From Chamaecrista fasciculata (taxonomy: Eukaryota > Streptophyta > Magnoliopsida > Fabales > Fabaceae): a stretch of DNA of 64,000 nucleotides. Made by a program: the position numbers and the translations under genes. A model generated the notes under the pieces. The model saw only the letters and a list, made by a program, of their open reading frames with translations. It was not told the origin of the DNA and ran no database searches. Positions 53,421 through 63,830 of this stretch are shown here, piece after piece (position 1 is the stretch's first letter; each line of letters opens with the position of its first letter). The stretch spans positions 8,039-72,038 of the forward strand of contig QANZ01016182.1 of the NCBI GenBank assembly GCA_003254925.1, read 5' to 3'.

Positions 53421-55190
53421 TTAATTTATTTCTATGGAACTGCTACCTGATGGTTTTTGTACATTACTCTCTTCCATCCTTCCTCTCATTCTTGTAGCAT
53501 CTTCCCATCTCTGTGAACCTGCATATGTATTAGAAGAGAGTACATAGTTACCACTATTAGAAGGATCCACTTGAAGAAGCTTCTTTGTGGCAATCTCGGC
53601 CATGGCCACATTTCCATGAACCTGAGAAGCACTCAGTAACATCCTCCATAACACAGCATCTGGAGCTATAGGCATCTGTTTCATGAACTCATATGCCCTT
53701 TCTAAATTCCCAGAACGACTCAAAAGATCCACCACGCATCCATAGTGTTTCATTTCAGGTTTCAAACGATAAACCTTTTCCATGCTTTCGAAATATTCCA
53801 GTCCTTTATCGACCAATCCAGCATGAGCACAAGCTAGGAGGATTCCAACAAAGACGCCGTGAGAAGGAAGAACACCTTCTCTCAACATCTGTGAGAAAAA
53901 CTCGAGCGCAGAATCTGCATACCCGTTCACTGCTAGGCCCGAAATCACCGATGTCCATGATACAGAGTCCTTGTTTCTCATCTCTTTGAACACCTCCAAT
54001 GCTTTCTCCACTACACCACATTTGCAATACATATCTATCAAGGCGTTTCCAACGTAAATATCGGCTTTTACATTGTACTTTCGAATGTAGTCATGAACTG
54101 CTACTCCTACATCAAGTGACCCTAGATGGGCACAAGCAGAAAGCACAGTAGCAGCTGTAATTTCATCTGGCTTCACATTAGCTGCCATCATTTCTTTGAA
54201 AAGTCTAATTGCCTCTGTGAATTGGTTAGCTTGAGAGTAACCGGTGATCATAGAAGTCCATGAGATTACATCTCTCTTTGGCATTTTATCGAATAGCTTC
54301 TGAGCAGCAATCAAGTCTCCCACTTTTGCATAACCCATAATCAAAGCATTCCAAGAAACTGTATTTTTCTGCTGCATCCGATCGAATACTTCCCGGGCCA
54401 AATCTACCAAACCCCTCCGTCCATACATATCTATCAGGGTGTTTCCCAGGTACACATCAATCTGCACTTGGTTTTCCTCAATGTACTTGATCATCACATC
54501 TGCAAAATCCCACTCACCCAAAAGAGAGCACGCAAGAACAACTTTCATCATTGTGACAGCATCAGCCTTCACATTCTCTGCCTGCATAGCCTCAAACGTG
54601 CTCAAAACCTCCCTAAATCTATTGCATTGACTATACCCACAAATTAAAGAATTCCAAGAAACCAAATCTCTTTCAGGCATTCCATCAAACACCTTCCGTG
54701 CAAAAACCAAGTCACCACAAGAGGAGTACATGTGAATCAAGGAATTTGAAACATAAAGATAGGACTCGAACCCAAGTTTCACAGAGTGAGCATGGATAAC
54801 TCTACCATGTAAAAAATCAGAAACTCGAGCACAAGCTTTGAAAACAAAAATAAGGGTCAAATTATTACCAACATCTCCTTGGCGACACATACGGTTATAC
54901 ATACAAATTGCTTCCTTTGGCTGATCACTGTGTGACCAATCCCGAATCATGAGGTTCCAAAGCGACAAATTGGGGTCGTGTATTTGATCAAAAGCAAATT
55001 GGGCTTTGAGTAAACTAGGAGTGGATAGTGCGTACCATTTGATAACCTCAAACATGGAGGAAGGGTCTGTATGGAGGTGGTTTCTGATAAGGTGGCCATG
55101 AAGCTCTTTGATAGAGTCCACTGTTTGTGAGTTAACAGAGAACGAGCCGAAGTGGCGTGCAAAGGATTTTGTGAATCTCATTAGCAACAC
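53421..55190 (-). CDS. E-class (PLS) pentatricopeptide repeat protein
   Basis: A single-exon gene on the minus strand, 589 residues. After a short N-terminal part (MLLMRFTKSFARHF, basic and compatible with mitochondrial targeting) come alternating P, L and S motifs: LSLWNLMIRDW, YLYVSNSLIHMYSSCG, DLVSWNSLICGYSQ, TVSWNALIMGYAK, DVISWTSMITGYSQ, DIYVGNALIDMYCKCG. The C-terminus carries an E-type region (PDAVLWRMLLSASQVHGN, YVLSSNTYAGSQRWED) and stops at SSSIEIN without a DYW domain. Such proteins usually specify C-to-U RNA editing sites in mitochondria or plastids and recruit a separate DYW deaminase. The edited site is unknown. The gene is intact, with no lesion. Confidence 0.92.
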   Translation of the reverse strand: MLLMRFTKSFARHFGSFSVNSQTVDSIKELHGHLIRNHLHTDPSSMFEVIKWYALSTPSLLKAQFAFDQIHDPNLSLWNLMIRDWSHSDQPKEAICMYNRMCRQGDVGNNLTLIFVFKACARVSDFLHGRVIHAHSVKLGFESYLYVSNSLIHMYSSCGDLVFARKVFDGMPERDLVSWNSLICGYSQCNRFREVLSTFEAMQAENVKADAVTMMKVVLACSLLGEWDFADVMIKYIEENQVQIDVYLGNTLIDMYGRRGLVDLAREVFDRMQQKNTVSWNALIMGYAKVGDLIAAQKLFDKMPKRDVISWTSMITGYSQANQFTEAIRLFKEMMAANVKPDEITAATVLSACAHLGSLDVGVAVHDYIRKYNVKADIYVGNALIDMYCKCGVVEKALEVFKEMRNKDSVSWTSVISGLAVNGYADSALEFFSQMLREGVLPSHGVFVGILLACAHAGLVDKGLEYFESMEKVYRLKPEMKHYGCVVDLLSRSGNLERAYEFMKQMPIAPDAVLWRMLLSASQVHGNVAMAEIATKKLLQVDPSNSGNYVLSSNTYAGSQRWEDATRMRGRMEESNVQKPSGSSSIEIN

Positions 55191-55417
55191 AAGCAGCGTT
55201 TCTTCATTGTTTCTGAAAGTTACAGTTACAAATATAGAAAAGAAAGAAATTTTAGTTGGTATTTAAGTCAGGGATACAAAGAAGCCAACTCTAGTCTAAT
55301 AAATAAAGCTATATGAAAATACAATTATAGCATTTTTAACTTTTTTTCTCTAAATAATTGAAATACACGATTTGGTCCTTGAAATATTTCAATTATCAAC
55401 TATTTGGTCTCTAGTGA

Positions 55418-55605
55418 CAATTTGGTCCCTGAATTTATACTAAATTAATACTATTTGGTCTCTGAATTTAAAGTAATTTTATACCTTTTGGTCCCTGAAT
55501 TTGTACTAAATTAATACTATTTAGTCCCTGAATTTGAACTAACTTTATACTATTTGGTCCTTAAATTTGTACTAAATTTATACTATTTGTTCTTTGAATT
55601 TGACC
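55418..55605. repeat. About 33-bp minisatellite, five to six copies
   Basis: A unit of the form 'tttggtccctgaatttgtac' plus 'taaattaatacta' is repeated head-to-tail with small changes from about 55418 to 55605. Its core is the same 'ttggtccctgaattt' text found in arms of the fold-back elements, so it may have grown from one arm. Confidence 0.8.
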
Positions 55606-55671
55606 TAGGGAACAAATAATCGAATTTAGGAATTGAGTTATATAGATTGAATTTATACTATTTGGTCCTTA

Positions 55672-55746
55672 ACCAGCTCAACGAGAAGGTGGCTAACTAT
55701 AGCTACCTATTAGCCTCCAAGTTAGCCACCTTCTCGTTGAGCTGGT
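55672..55746. repeat. Perfect 26-bp inverted repeat with 23-nt loop
   Basis: The arms 55672-55697 (starting ACCAGCTCAACGAG) and 55721-55746 are exact reverse complements. The right arm is part of the decayed minus-strand ORF next to it; the left arm is an inverted copy at the ORF's broken end. Confidence 0.95.
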
Positions 55747-56605
55747 AATGAGGCCCGTAGCTTCTTCTAGTTGCTGGCCCCTCCGCTCGTAACCAATCGT
55801 GAGAGAATCTTGAGAGGCCTTAGTCACATTGAGCTCATCCTTCAGCTCTTCAATAGTTCGACGCAATTTCTTAGCGTCCTCGCGTACGGCGTCCCTCTCG
55901 GAAATAAGATCTTTTCTGGAGACGCTGTTGGCCAGCACGCGTAGCCCAGCAGCCAACAAGAATTTGGCGGTTTCTTCGGCAGGGTCTTGAGTGTTCTCCG
56001 TAGACGCCCTAGCCAGGTCATCCCGCTTAACCGTTGCTGCCTCAGATAGGCAGTTGGAAAGAACCTCCAGAGCGCTGAAATCTTCAACCTCAGGAGTCGC
56101 TGGGATCAATGGAACCTCGATGTCGGGTCGCGCGCGCTTTCGAGGAACCGTCTTCCCGGCCTTACCCGCAGCCGCGGCAATTTCTTTTTCACCAATGATT
56201 GGATTAGGGGGAGGAGGTGGAGTCGTAGTAGGCTCCCGGATGCTCAGGCTCCCAAGCTTCCTGGGAACGGTAGGAGGCTGCCTCTTCGAGGTGGCAACCA
56301 CCTTTTCTTTCCCCTTGTCCGCACGGGGGCGTTTGGTTCCGATGACATCAGCCAAAGACGCCTCCAGCACTGAAACAAGCAAAGCAAGAGTCAGAATACA
56401 ATGCCATAAAAAGAAGCATTACGCAAAAAGTGAAAAGAAACATACAACGCTTAGGGTCAAAAAGGTCCGTGGTGATCAACCGCAACGCTGCTAGGCGTTC
56501 GTTAACGGTCAAATCCCTCCAGTTGCATTCAAAATGTCCGTGGTGATCAACCGCAACCGCAACGTTATTTGCATTCAAATTTGGAACTTCTGGTTCACTT
56601 ATCAA
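55693..56605 (-). pseudogene. Decayed spliced ORF, probably transposon gag-like
   Basis: Two minus-strand pieces can be joined through an intron-like gap: a piece ending RLITTDLFDPKR (about 56451) and one from about 56369 (LEASLADVIGTKRPRADKGK). The second part has a basic/proline-rich segment, then a coiled-coil-like region (RDAVREDAKKLRRTIEELKD). It ends in a frame change near 55745 and runs into the inverted repeat. GC content is clearly higher than in the flanks. The layout resembles gag-like proteins of plant retroelements, but I recognise no defining motif, so that assignment is tentative. Confidence 0.45.
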
Positions 56606-57925
56606 TATATAAAAATTAATATAATCACATCATTATAGTTGTTGACATATTGTCACTATCGTCACAACTAGTGACACAATATCAATAATCTTGACATATT
56701 AAACTTCGTTTCTACTAGAGACTTAATCTCAATAATTTTTGAATATCAAACTCTTCACAAGATTAATTGTGATAACATATCAAATCTAAAAATACATCGA
56801 TCAAATCATATCTAAAATGAAATATTTATTTTGATATTAACCTTTAGGGCTTTCAAATATTTAGATTGATGTCAGTCTTCAAGACTATCAAAAAATATTT
56901 TTTTTAAAACAACTCCGTAATTGCTATTTGTAATTGATCAAAATATACTTTTTATTCGTCTTCAAGGCTATTAATAATTTCTATTTGTAATATGTCAAAA
57001 TAATTTGACTATTAACTTTGAGGGTTGATATTAGACAACTTCAATAGCGAAAGTCTATTAGCCTTCAGGCTTATATTAGATAATTTCAATAGTCAAACAA
57101 TTGCCCTTGATAAATCATCAATTTTTGCAATAATATTCAATGCACTTATCTTTTGTAAAGATACAATAATTGATCCAATAAAATTGAATCAAAACATTAT
57201 ATGGCTTCAGACCATCTACTTATTCATATGAAACTTTAATCATATGTAGCTTCAGGCCATATAAAATATTTCCAAATCTTAAGACGACGACCATAATAAT
57301 AAACTTATAAAATATGATAATGATAAATCACTTAACATAAAAATAAAAAATTCTTACCTATGGAGATCGTAACAAGAAAACTTGAAAGAAGATTAACTTA
57401 CCTATTTAATTATCTAAAACTAAAATAAGAAGAGATTTGTGATTAATTACCCAAAACTCGTATCGGGAAAGACTCATGCTTAGATGTCAAAAGTTTAAAC
57501 TGGTAGAGGCTCGTGCTGATAATATGTTGTAAAATATATGAAATAAGAATACTCAAAGTAGAGAGAAAAGTAGAAGGGAAGATGAATTCTATTATATAAG
57601 TAATCTTCAACTTTTACATCAACTCCTAAAGACTCTATTTATAGGCTAAAGGATCTCAAGGGGGAATGTACCTAATGAATATACATAGACTCATATTCAA
57701 ATACACAAGAAACTAAAGATCAAACTTCTATACATAAAAATATAAAAAGACAATTGTAAATGTTCACAAATACTAATTATTTATAACAAAAACATATATT
57801 TTGATAGATAATCAAAATGCATGGTAAAGCATCCATTAAAAAGAAATAGTAATAATCTATGATTTGCACCAAGAGCAACAACCTACTTTTTTTTAATACA
57901 AACACCAACAACCTACTAGATAATA
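56606..57925. other. Intergenic AT-rich repeat-like DNA
   Basis: No gene is seen. Phrases such as 'cttcaggct/cttcaaggcta' and 'caatagtcaaa' recur at about 56870-57260, suggesting degraded repeats. A segment at about 57440-57660 ('ggctcgtgctgataatatg') resembles text common near plant retroelement ends, but no LTR pair was found. Confidence 0.4.
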
Positions 57926-58078
57926 GGCACACGTCGTTAGATAATTTGATTGGACGACATACACATACAAAGAGATCTAATTGGTCCACGTCATGTTGGG
58001 GGTTTTCACTTCAAATTCTTCCTTGAATAAAGAAATACATTCACCTTCCAAGTGTTCCCAAACCAAACCGTTCATAAA

Positions 58079-58119
58079 AAAAAAAAAAAAAAAAAAAAAA
58101 NAAAAAAAAAAAAAAAAAA
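58079..58119. repeat. A-run with an ambiguous base
   Basis: About 40 consecutive A, with N at 58101, in the promoter region of the acid phosphatase gene. Length is probably unresolved in the assembly. Confidence 0.9.
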
Positions 58120-58375
58120 GAGAAGCTATCGAATTATTCTTATTAAATAGTCATCACGTTTCAGTAAAAGTATTAAAAAACAAAGAAGAGAAACAGATGA
58201 AGAAGCTGCATATTTTCTGCTAGTTCACACTCAAACTTCAGACTTAGCTAGCAAGTTAGTGGATTTTCCTTCCTGCATCATCATCAAATCCAAAAGAAAC
58301 GTATATTCTCAGTCCCATATATATATTCAAGCAAACCCAGAAGATATCATTTGTAAAAATCACATCTTTTTCGCC

Positions 58376-61048
58376 ATGACTTTCTTTTTCTTACGACTTC
58401 CCCTGTTATTTACTCTGTTTTCCATCGTTTTTTCTCTGGAAAATCTCGATACCCACCTCCTAAAAAGACCATTAATACTCGAATACTCAGAAAATATGGA
58501 GACCCAAATAAGGAAAATCGAAGAAGATGAGGTTGGATTGAGGTGTGGCAGTTGGAGATTCGCAGTGGAAACCAATAATCTGAACCCTTGGAAGAAGATT
58601 CCACCAGAATGTGTTGAGTATGTGAAGGAATACATGATGGGTTCAGGCTATGTTATGGATCTACAAACAGTGTCTAAGGAAGCTGAGTCTTACGCTAAGA
58701 CTGTGGAATTGAATGAAGATGGGAAAGATGTGTGGGTTTTTGACATTGATGAGACTCTACTCTCAAATCTTCCCTATTATTCTGCACATGGATATGGGTA
58801 ATTCACCACATTTCTTCTTTTTTCTCTTTATTCTCCATGGTTTCTCACTACTGGAGCTTAAAATTGTTATGGTACTAGACATATTTATTTCTATATGAAT
58901 TATGAGTGATAGACACAATATGGAATGAGCTATATATACTTAGTGTTGGATTCAGATTTTACCAATTGGTTATAACTCAGCTTCGAATTTTATCTTCTCT
59001 TAAGAAATCTTTAAAAGTTTTATTAGTGACTTGGTCTAAACATGATTAGACGGTTCCTGATTGATAATAAAAAAAAGAAAAAAGTCAGATACTCATTTTG
59101 GTCCTTAAATTACAAGTTTTATTTTTTATACTAAGATTAATTTTTTTTTTGTTATTTTTTAGTCTTCAAACTTTCATATTTGTTCTATTTTAGTCTCTAA
59201 AATGTGATTTCATATAGTTTTTGCCATTATTCTTAATCCAGACAGTTGAAATGAATCATTTTTCTTTCATATATGTCATAATAAGTGAGTTAGCAAAGAG
59301 AGTAAGAAAAATTTTATTTTTAGTCACAAATGGGAGATAAATTTGTGATTGATCATTATTTCTAATTTGTAACTAAGAATGAATTTTTTTTCTCTGTTTG
59401 TCAATTCACTTATTAAGACACATATAAGAGAAAAATTGTTCATCTCAACTGCACGTTAAGGTTATAAATAATGACAAAATCATATGTTGGAGACTAAAAC
59501 GGAACAGAAAATAGTTTAAAAAAATAAGATAAAACTTGTCCCATAATTTAAGGACAAAACTGAGTTTTAACCAAGGAAAAAAAAAAAGCGTCCCTTTTTT
59601 TTTGGCCAGAATACTTGAGTGCTTGGTACGTAGAATACTTGATTCTCTAGAGTGAGGTCAAACGGTTGCAAGAGATACTAACAAATTAATGAACTATTGA
59701 TAAAATTTGCACATTAACCAACTAGTATATTTTGTATAACTTTACCCAATTTTCACTCTAAAGAATCTGGTTCCATAGAGTACTGTCTAGTACATGTTTG
59801 ATGTAATTAAGTTTTGTTTATATATGTGGTTGCAGGTATGAGCTTTTTGACCATGTAGAGTTTGGTAAGTGGGTGGAGAAGGCTGTGGCACCTGCAATAG
59901 AACCCAGTTTAAAACTCTATCAAGAGGTTTTGAATTTGGGTTTTAAGGTTATATTGCTCACTGGGAGAAGCGAAAGTCATAGGAGTGTTACTGTTGATAA
60001 CTTAACCAATGCTGGCTTTAGGGATTGGCACCACCTCATATTAAGGTAATCCTGAAGTATTAAATCAAATTTTTTTCATTTCTTATATGTCTGAAATTGT
60101 TTTAATCTGTTCTCTGTTAATGAAGATCACAAATGAAAGAAAAGGCTTTAAGTGCAGTGAATTAATATAACCATTAACCACACTTTGGAAATCTCAAGTC
60201 CTAACTATTGCTCTTTATAATCTTGGCACTTAAATCAATTATACTAGCTGCAAACTTTCAAAATAAGTTTAATGAATGGACAATGAAAACACTTCCTGTT
60301 TGTGGGATATTCTTGATATTAGCTATTCTGTTAGTTTACCTCCTCTCCAATTCTCTCACTTTTCTGTAACAGCTTCTACTTGTGATAAGGTATTGTACAT
60401 TTGACCAAAAACAGTTGGTAAAAGCACCATTTTGGTCCTTAAACTTTACACTAACTGTCAATTTCGTCCCTATCTTTTTTTGCGGTCAATTTCCTCTTTA
60501 ATGTTTCATATTTTGGTCAGTTGTATCCTTTGACTAGTTCCTTACAATAAATTAACAACAGTCTTTATCTTGTTTTTCAATCTAAGTTGAGATCTGAGTT
60601 TCTTTTCTATTAATTTTGCATTACATACCATTAGCCACATAGATTTTGTCATCAATATTTGGTAAAATTAAAAACAAAGGATAAGATTGACCGAAAAAAA
60701 GATTGGGTACGAAATTGACTGTTGGTGTAAAATTTGGAGAACAAAAAAGTATTTTTGCCAAAACAGTTTTATATTCATATTTCATCCTTGTAAAGTTGTA
60801 CACTTGTACTCTTGATTTTTTATTCTTACATTTTTCCTAATTTTAGACCATCTATTGGTGTGATGTTTAGAGAACCAGATGATCAAGGGAAAACAGCAAC
60901 AATCTTTAAGTCAGAAAAAAGAAGTGAGATGGAGAAAGAGGGATACAGGATACTCGGAAACTCAGGAGACCAATGGAGTGACTTGTTGGGTTTTTCATTA
61001 TCAATTCGGTCCTTCAAACTTCCCAATCCAATGTACTATATTCCCTAA
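58376..61048 (+). CDS. HAD-family (IIIB) plant acid phosphatase / VSP-like protein
   Basis: Three exons, 58376-58797, 59836-60045 and 60871-61048, give 269 residues, typical for this family. The first 20 residues are a hydrophobic signal peptide (FFFLRLPLLFTLFSIVFS). The HAD catalytic motif I is VFDIDETLLSN with the two aspartates at about 123 and 125; motif II is LLTGRSE. GNSGDQWSDLLGFSL carries the last conserved acidic residues. The protein is expected in the vacuole or apoplast, releasing phosphate or acting as a storage protein; the presence of the first aspartate argues for real phosphatase activity. The start at 58376 begins the signal peptide; upstream sequence in frame has no ATG that fits. 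Both introns contain fold-back elements. It is the intact member of a tandem pair. Confidence 0.93.
59083..59572. mobile_element. 490-bp palindromic element in acid phosphatase intron 1
   Basis: The left end AGTCAGATACTCATTTTGGT is mirrored by GGTTAAAACTCAGTTTTGTC. The arms pair over 150 bp or more. The flanks AAAGAAAAA (59074-59082) and AAGGAAAAA (59573-59581) match at 8 of 9, but lie in A-rich sequence, so this evidence is weaker than for the other copies. Confidence 0.75.
60417..60759 (+). mobile_element. 343-bp palindromic Mutator-like element in acid phosphatase intron 2
   Basis: The termini are GGTAAAAGCACCATTTTGGT and, in reverse complement, GGCAAAAATACTTTTTTGTT. A perfect 9-bp target duplication AAAACAGTT flanks it (60408-60416, 60760-60768). 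The unique centre reads 'ccattagccacatagatttt' on the plus strand. A relative in the opposite orientation is in the same intron of the downstream paralog. Confidence 0.93.
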
Positions 61049-61099
61049 TAATATTGGATTAATGTGAGAAAATCACTGGTTGATAAAATGCTGTTATTT

Positions 61100-61475
61100 T
61101 AGGTAGGCAATCATATGATTTTTGAAAGACTCTTCATCAGCCGAAAGTAAATTAATGAATAATATTTGGCAGTCCAAAAACAAGAGTAATTCTCTGTTTC
61201 ATTCACTTAGGCAGATAGCTTTAGCAAACGATATGAATACACATAGATACAATGAAATACGAGGAGTTTAAGGGCAATTCAAAATTCGTTGTTGCTTCAA
61301 AGATAAATTGAAGGCCTAAAAACCTAAAGAGCTTCTTATTATTAATTATAACCCATCAGTCCATCACTTTCTGATTAACCAAAACAGACAAGTACAGATA
61401 ATCCAAAAATGCCATACCTTGAAGCGGTTGTAGCTAAGGAGTTGCAATGACTACCCTATCATGTGTCAATCTATA
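61100..61475 (-). pseudogene. DIM1-derived fragment (end of exon 1 plus intron) downstream of acid phosphatase
   Basis: The text at 61411-61440 (GCCATACCTTGAAGCGGTTG) closely matches the DIM1 exon 1/intron junction at 49431-49450 (GCATACCTTGAGGCGGTTGG). Further matches follow in both directions: 'gtcaatct' on the exon side, and 'tatgaatacaca', 'cttcatcagcc', 'tttggcagtcca' on the intron side. Exon sequence is shortened and mutated, so it is non-coding. Orientation is the same as DIM1 (minus). Confidence 0.7.
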
Positions 61476-62199
61476 ATAGATGAATTAGAGTTTTTGGTGA
61501 AAGTGAACTTTCTAATTTACATATTTTTATCACAGAATCAAAATTCATGTATAAAAGCTTCCACTAGAAAATGCAATATATTAAAGGATTGGCACATGTT
61601 GTTAGAGACTTTGATTAAAGGATTGGCACATATAATAGAGAGACCTAATTGGTACACGTCATATTGGGGGTTTCCACACTGTCATCTTTGTCTTACACCC
61701 ATATCCCCTGAATAAACAAATACATACACTCACCTTCCAAACCAAACCATGCATTTAAAAATAAATTATGATAAGAAAAAAAAAACCATGCATTTTTAAA
61801 AATAACAGAGATAGTTCTCGTGTTATTCTTATTTAATTGCCATCAAGTTTGAGTCCTATATTTTTTTTCCTTTTTGAGAAAATAAAATTAAGATGAGAAA
61901 CTGCATTTTTAACAAGTCCAAAAGAAATATATATTATTCTCAATCCCATACATGATACATATATATACATATTTACTCCTATTTTTGTTCAAGTGAGAGA
62001 AAAAAACAAAAGACAAAACCAAACAAAGGTTCTAAATAATTGAACCCACTTTGCTTTTCTTCTTCAGATTCAGAGTTAGCCTATTGAAATCATCTTTTCT
62101 GAATTTTCAAGTTCAGATTTTTGTATGAGAATACATTTTGAATAAGATTGCTTTCAATGAAAGATATGAGTAAGAGTATGATTAGTGAGTATCACACTC

Positions 62200-63578
62200 A
62201 AACTTTCTTTTTCTCCATGATCTTTTCTCTAGAGAGTCTCGGAGAATTTGGGTATGAGGAGGTTTGATTCAGCGTGGGAGATGGAGAATAGCGACAGATG
62301 ATAAGAATATTGTGAGCTCTAATTGGAAAGTGAATCCACAAGAATGCATAGAGTATGTAAAGGAGTATGCAATGGGTGGAAGCTATCTATGTTAAGGATT
62401 TACAAAACAGTGTGTGATGAGGCAGAGATTTATGCTAAGACTGTGGAATTGAATGGAGATGGAAAAGATGTGTGGATTTTTGACATTGATGAGACTCTAA
62501 TCTCAAATATCCCCTATTATAATGCACATGGGTATGTATGTAACTATGTATATATATGATTCATTTATTGCATTTTCCCAGCTTTCTCACTTTCTCTTAT
62601 AATTTGGATGGTAATTTGGACTTAATTAGGTATGATTATTTTGACCATGTGGAGTTTGGTAAGTGGGTGGAGAAGGCTATGGCACCAGCAATAGAACCTA
62701 GTTTAAAACTCTATCAAGAGGTTTTGAATCTGGGTTTTAAGGTTATATTGCTCTCTGGGAGGAGTGAAACCCAAAGGAATGTTACTGTTGATAACTTAAT
62801 CAATGCTGGCTTTGGGGATTGGCACCACCTCATATATATTAAGGTAATCTTCAAACTATTAGAATAAAGTAATAATTGAATAAGATTATTGATCTAATAA
62901 TTTAATCTTTAAAATATTAAAATAAATAGTTTAGTCTTTATAAAAAAAGGGCAAAAGTACTTATTTTGTCCCCAAACTTTATATATGTTGTCAATTTTGT
63001 CTTAAATCTTTTTTTGTTGTCAATTTCGTCCCCAATCTTTCACATTTTTGTCAATTTTATCTTTTGCACTTACTTTAGCCAAATATTAACGACAAAATCT
63101 ATGTGGCTAATGATATATAATGTAAAATTGATAGAAAAATAAATCAAATCCTAACTCAAATTGAAAAATAGGATGTTGTCTGTCATTAATTTATTAAAAG
63201 AAGTTAGTCAAAGGATAAAATTAACGAAAATGTGAAAAATTGGAGAAGAAATTGACAGCAAAAAAAAGATTAGGAACGAAATTGACCGTTGGTATAAAAT
63301 TTGGAGACGAAATTAATACTTTTACCTAAAAAATGAGTTTTTTTTTTCATCAAGTCTAATTTTCACTTTTGGACTTTACATTTTTCTCAATTCTAAACCA
63401 TCTATTATTGTGATGTTTAGAGGCCAAGATGATGAAGGGAAAACATCAACAATCTTCAAGTCAGAGAGAAGGATACAGAATCCATGGAAACACAGGAGAC
63501 CAATGGAGTGACTTGTTGGGTTTTTCATTATCAATTTGCTCTTTCAAACTTCCCAATCCAATGTACTATATCCCCTAA
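62200..63578 (+). pseudogene. Acid phosphatase paralog, broken by several indels
   Basis: A tandem copy of the upstream acid phosphatase with the same three-exon layout: exon 1 to about 62530, exon 2 62630-62843, exon 3 63422-63578. HAD motif I (FDIDETLISN) and motif II (LLSGRSE) remain readable, but not in one frame. Compared with the intact gene, the region after the signal peptide is shortened. Exon 1 has a 4-base (CTAT) duplication and an extra A near 62385-62405. Exon 2 ends with an extra TATA, and exon 3 lacks about 20 bases near 63465. No single reading frame covers the protein, so I call it a pseudogene. Confidence 0.85.
62950..63326 (-). mobile_element. 377-bp palindromic element in the pseudogene's intron 2
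   Basis: The termini are GGCAAAAGTACTTATTTTGT and, in reverse complement, GGTAAAAGTATTAATTTCGT. The flanks TAAAAAAAG (62941-62949) and TAAAAAATG (63327-63335) match at 8 of 9. The centre contains the reverse complement of the centre of the element at 60417, so it lies in the opposite orientation. Confidence 0.85.
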
Positions 63579-63599
63579 TAATATTGGATTTGGATTAAT

Positions 63600-63830
63600 G
63601 TGAGAAACCCATCTGTGAGGTAAAATAATGTTATTTTAGGCATTCTCCTAAAATACAAACTTCATCAATCAGCCAAAAGTAAATTAATGAATAATAGTTG
63701 ACAGTCTACAAAGAGAAATCATTAATGCTGTATTAGGAGTATTGTTTATTTCTCTAGCACTAAAGCATTCTTAAGCTAAAGAGAGCACAACTACTGCATT
63801 AGAGAGAAAGAATAATAATATGATGGGAGT
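63600..63830 (-). pseudogene. Second copy of the DIM1-intron-derived sequence
   Basis: After the pseudogene, text such as 'ggcattctcct', 'cttcatcaatcagccaaaa', 'ttgacagtctacaaa' and 'gagcacaactactgcat' matches the DIM1 intron (about 48995-49250) and the sequence at 61100 and beyond. It shows that the DIM1-like tail was part of the duplicated phosphatase unit. Confidence 0.65.

Noticed and set aside
57440..57660. Possible LTR retrotransposon border
   Set aside because: The text resembles retroelement-associated sequence, but no second LTR, primer-binding site or polyprotein is present.
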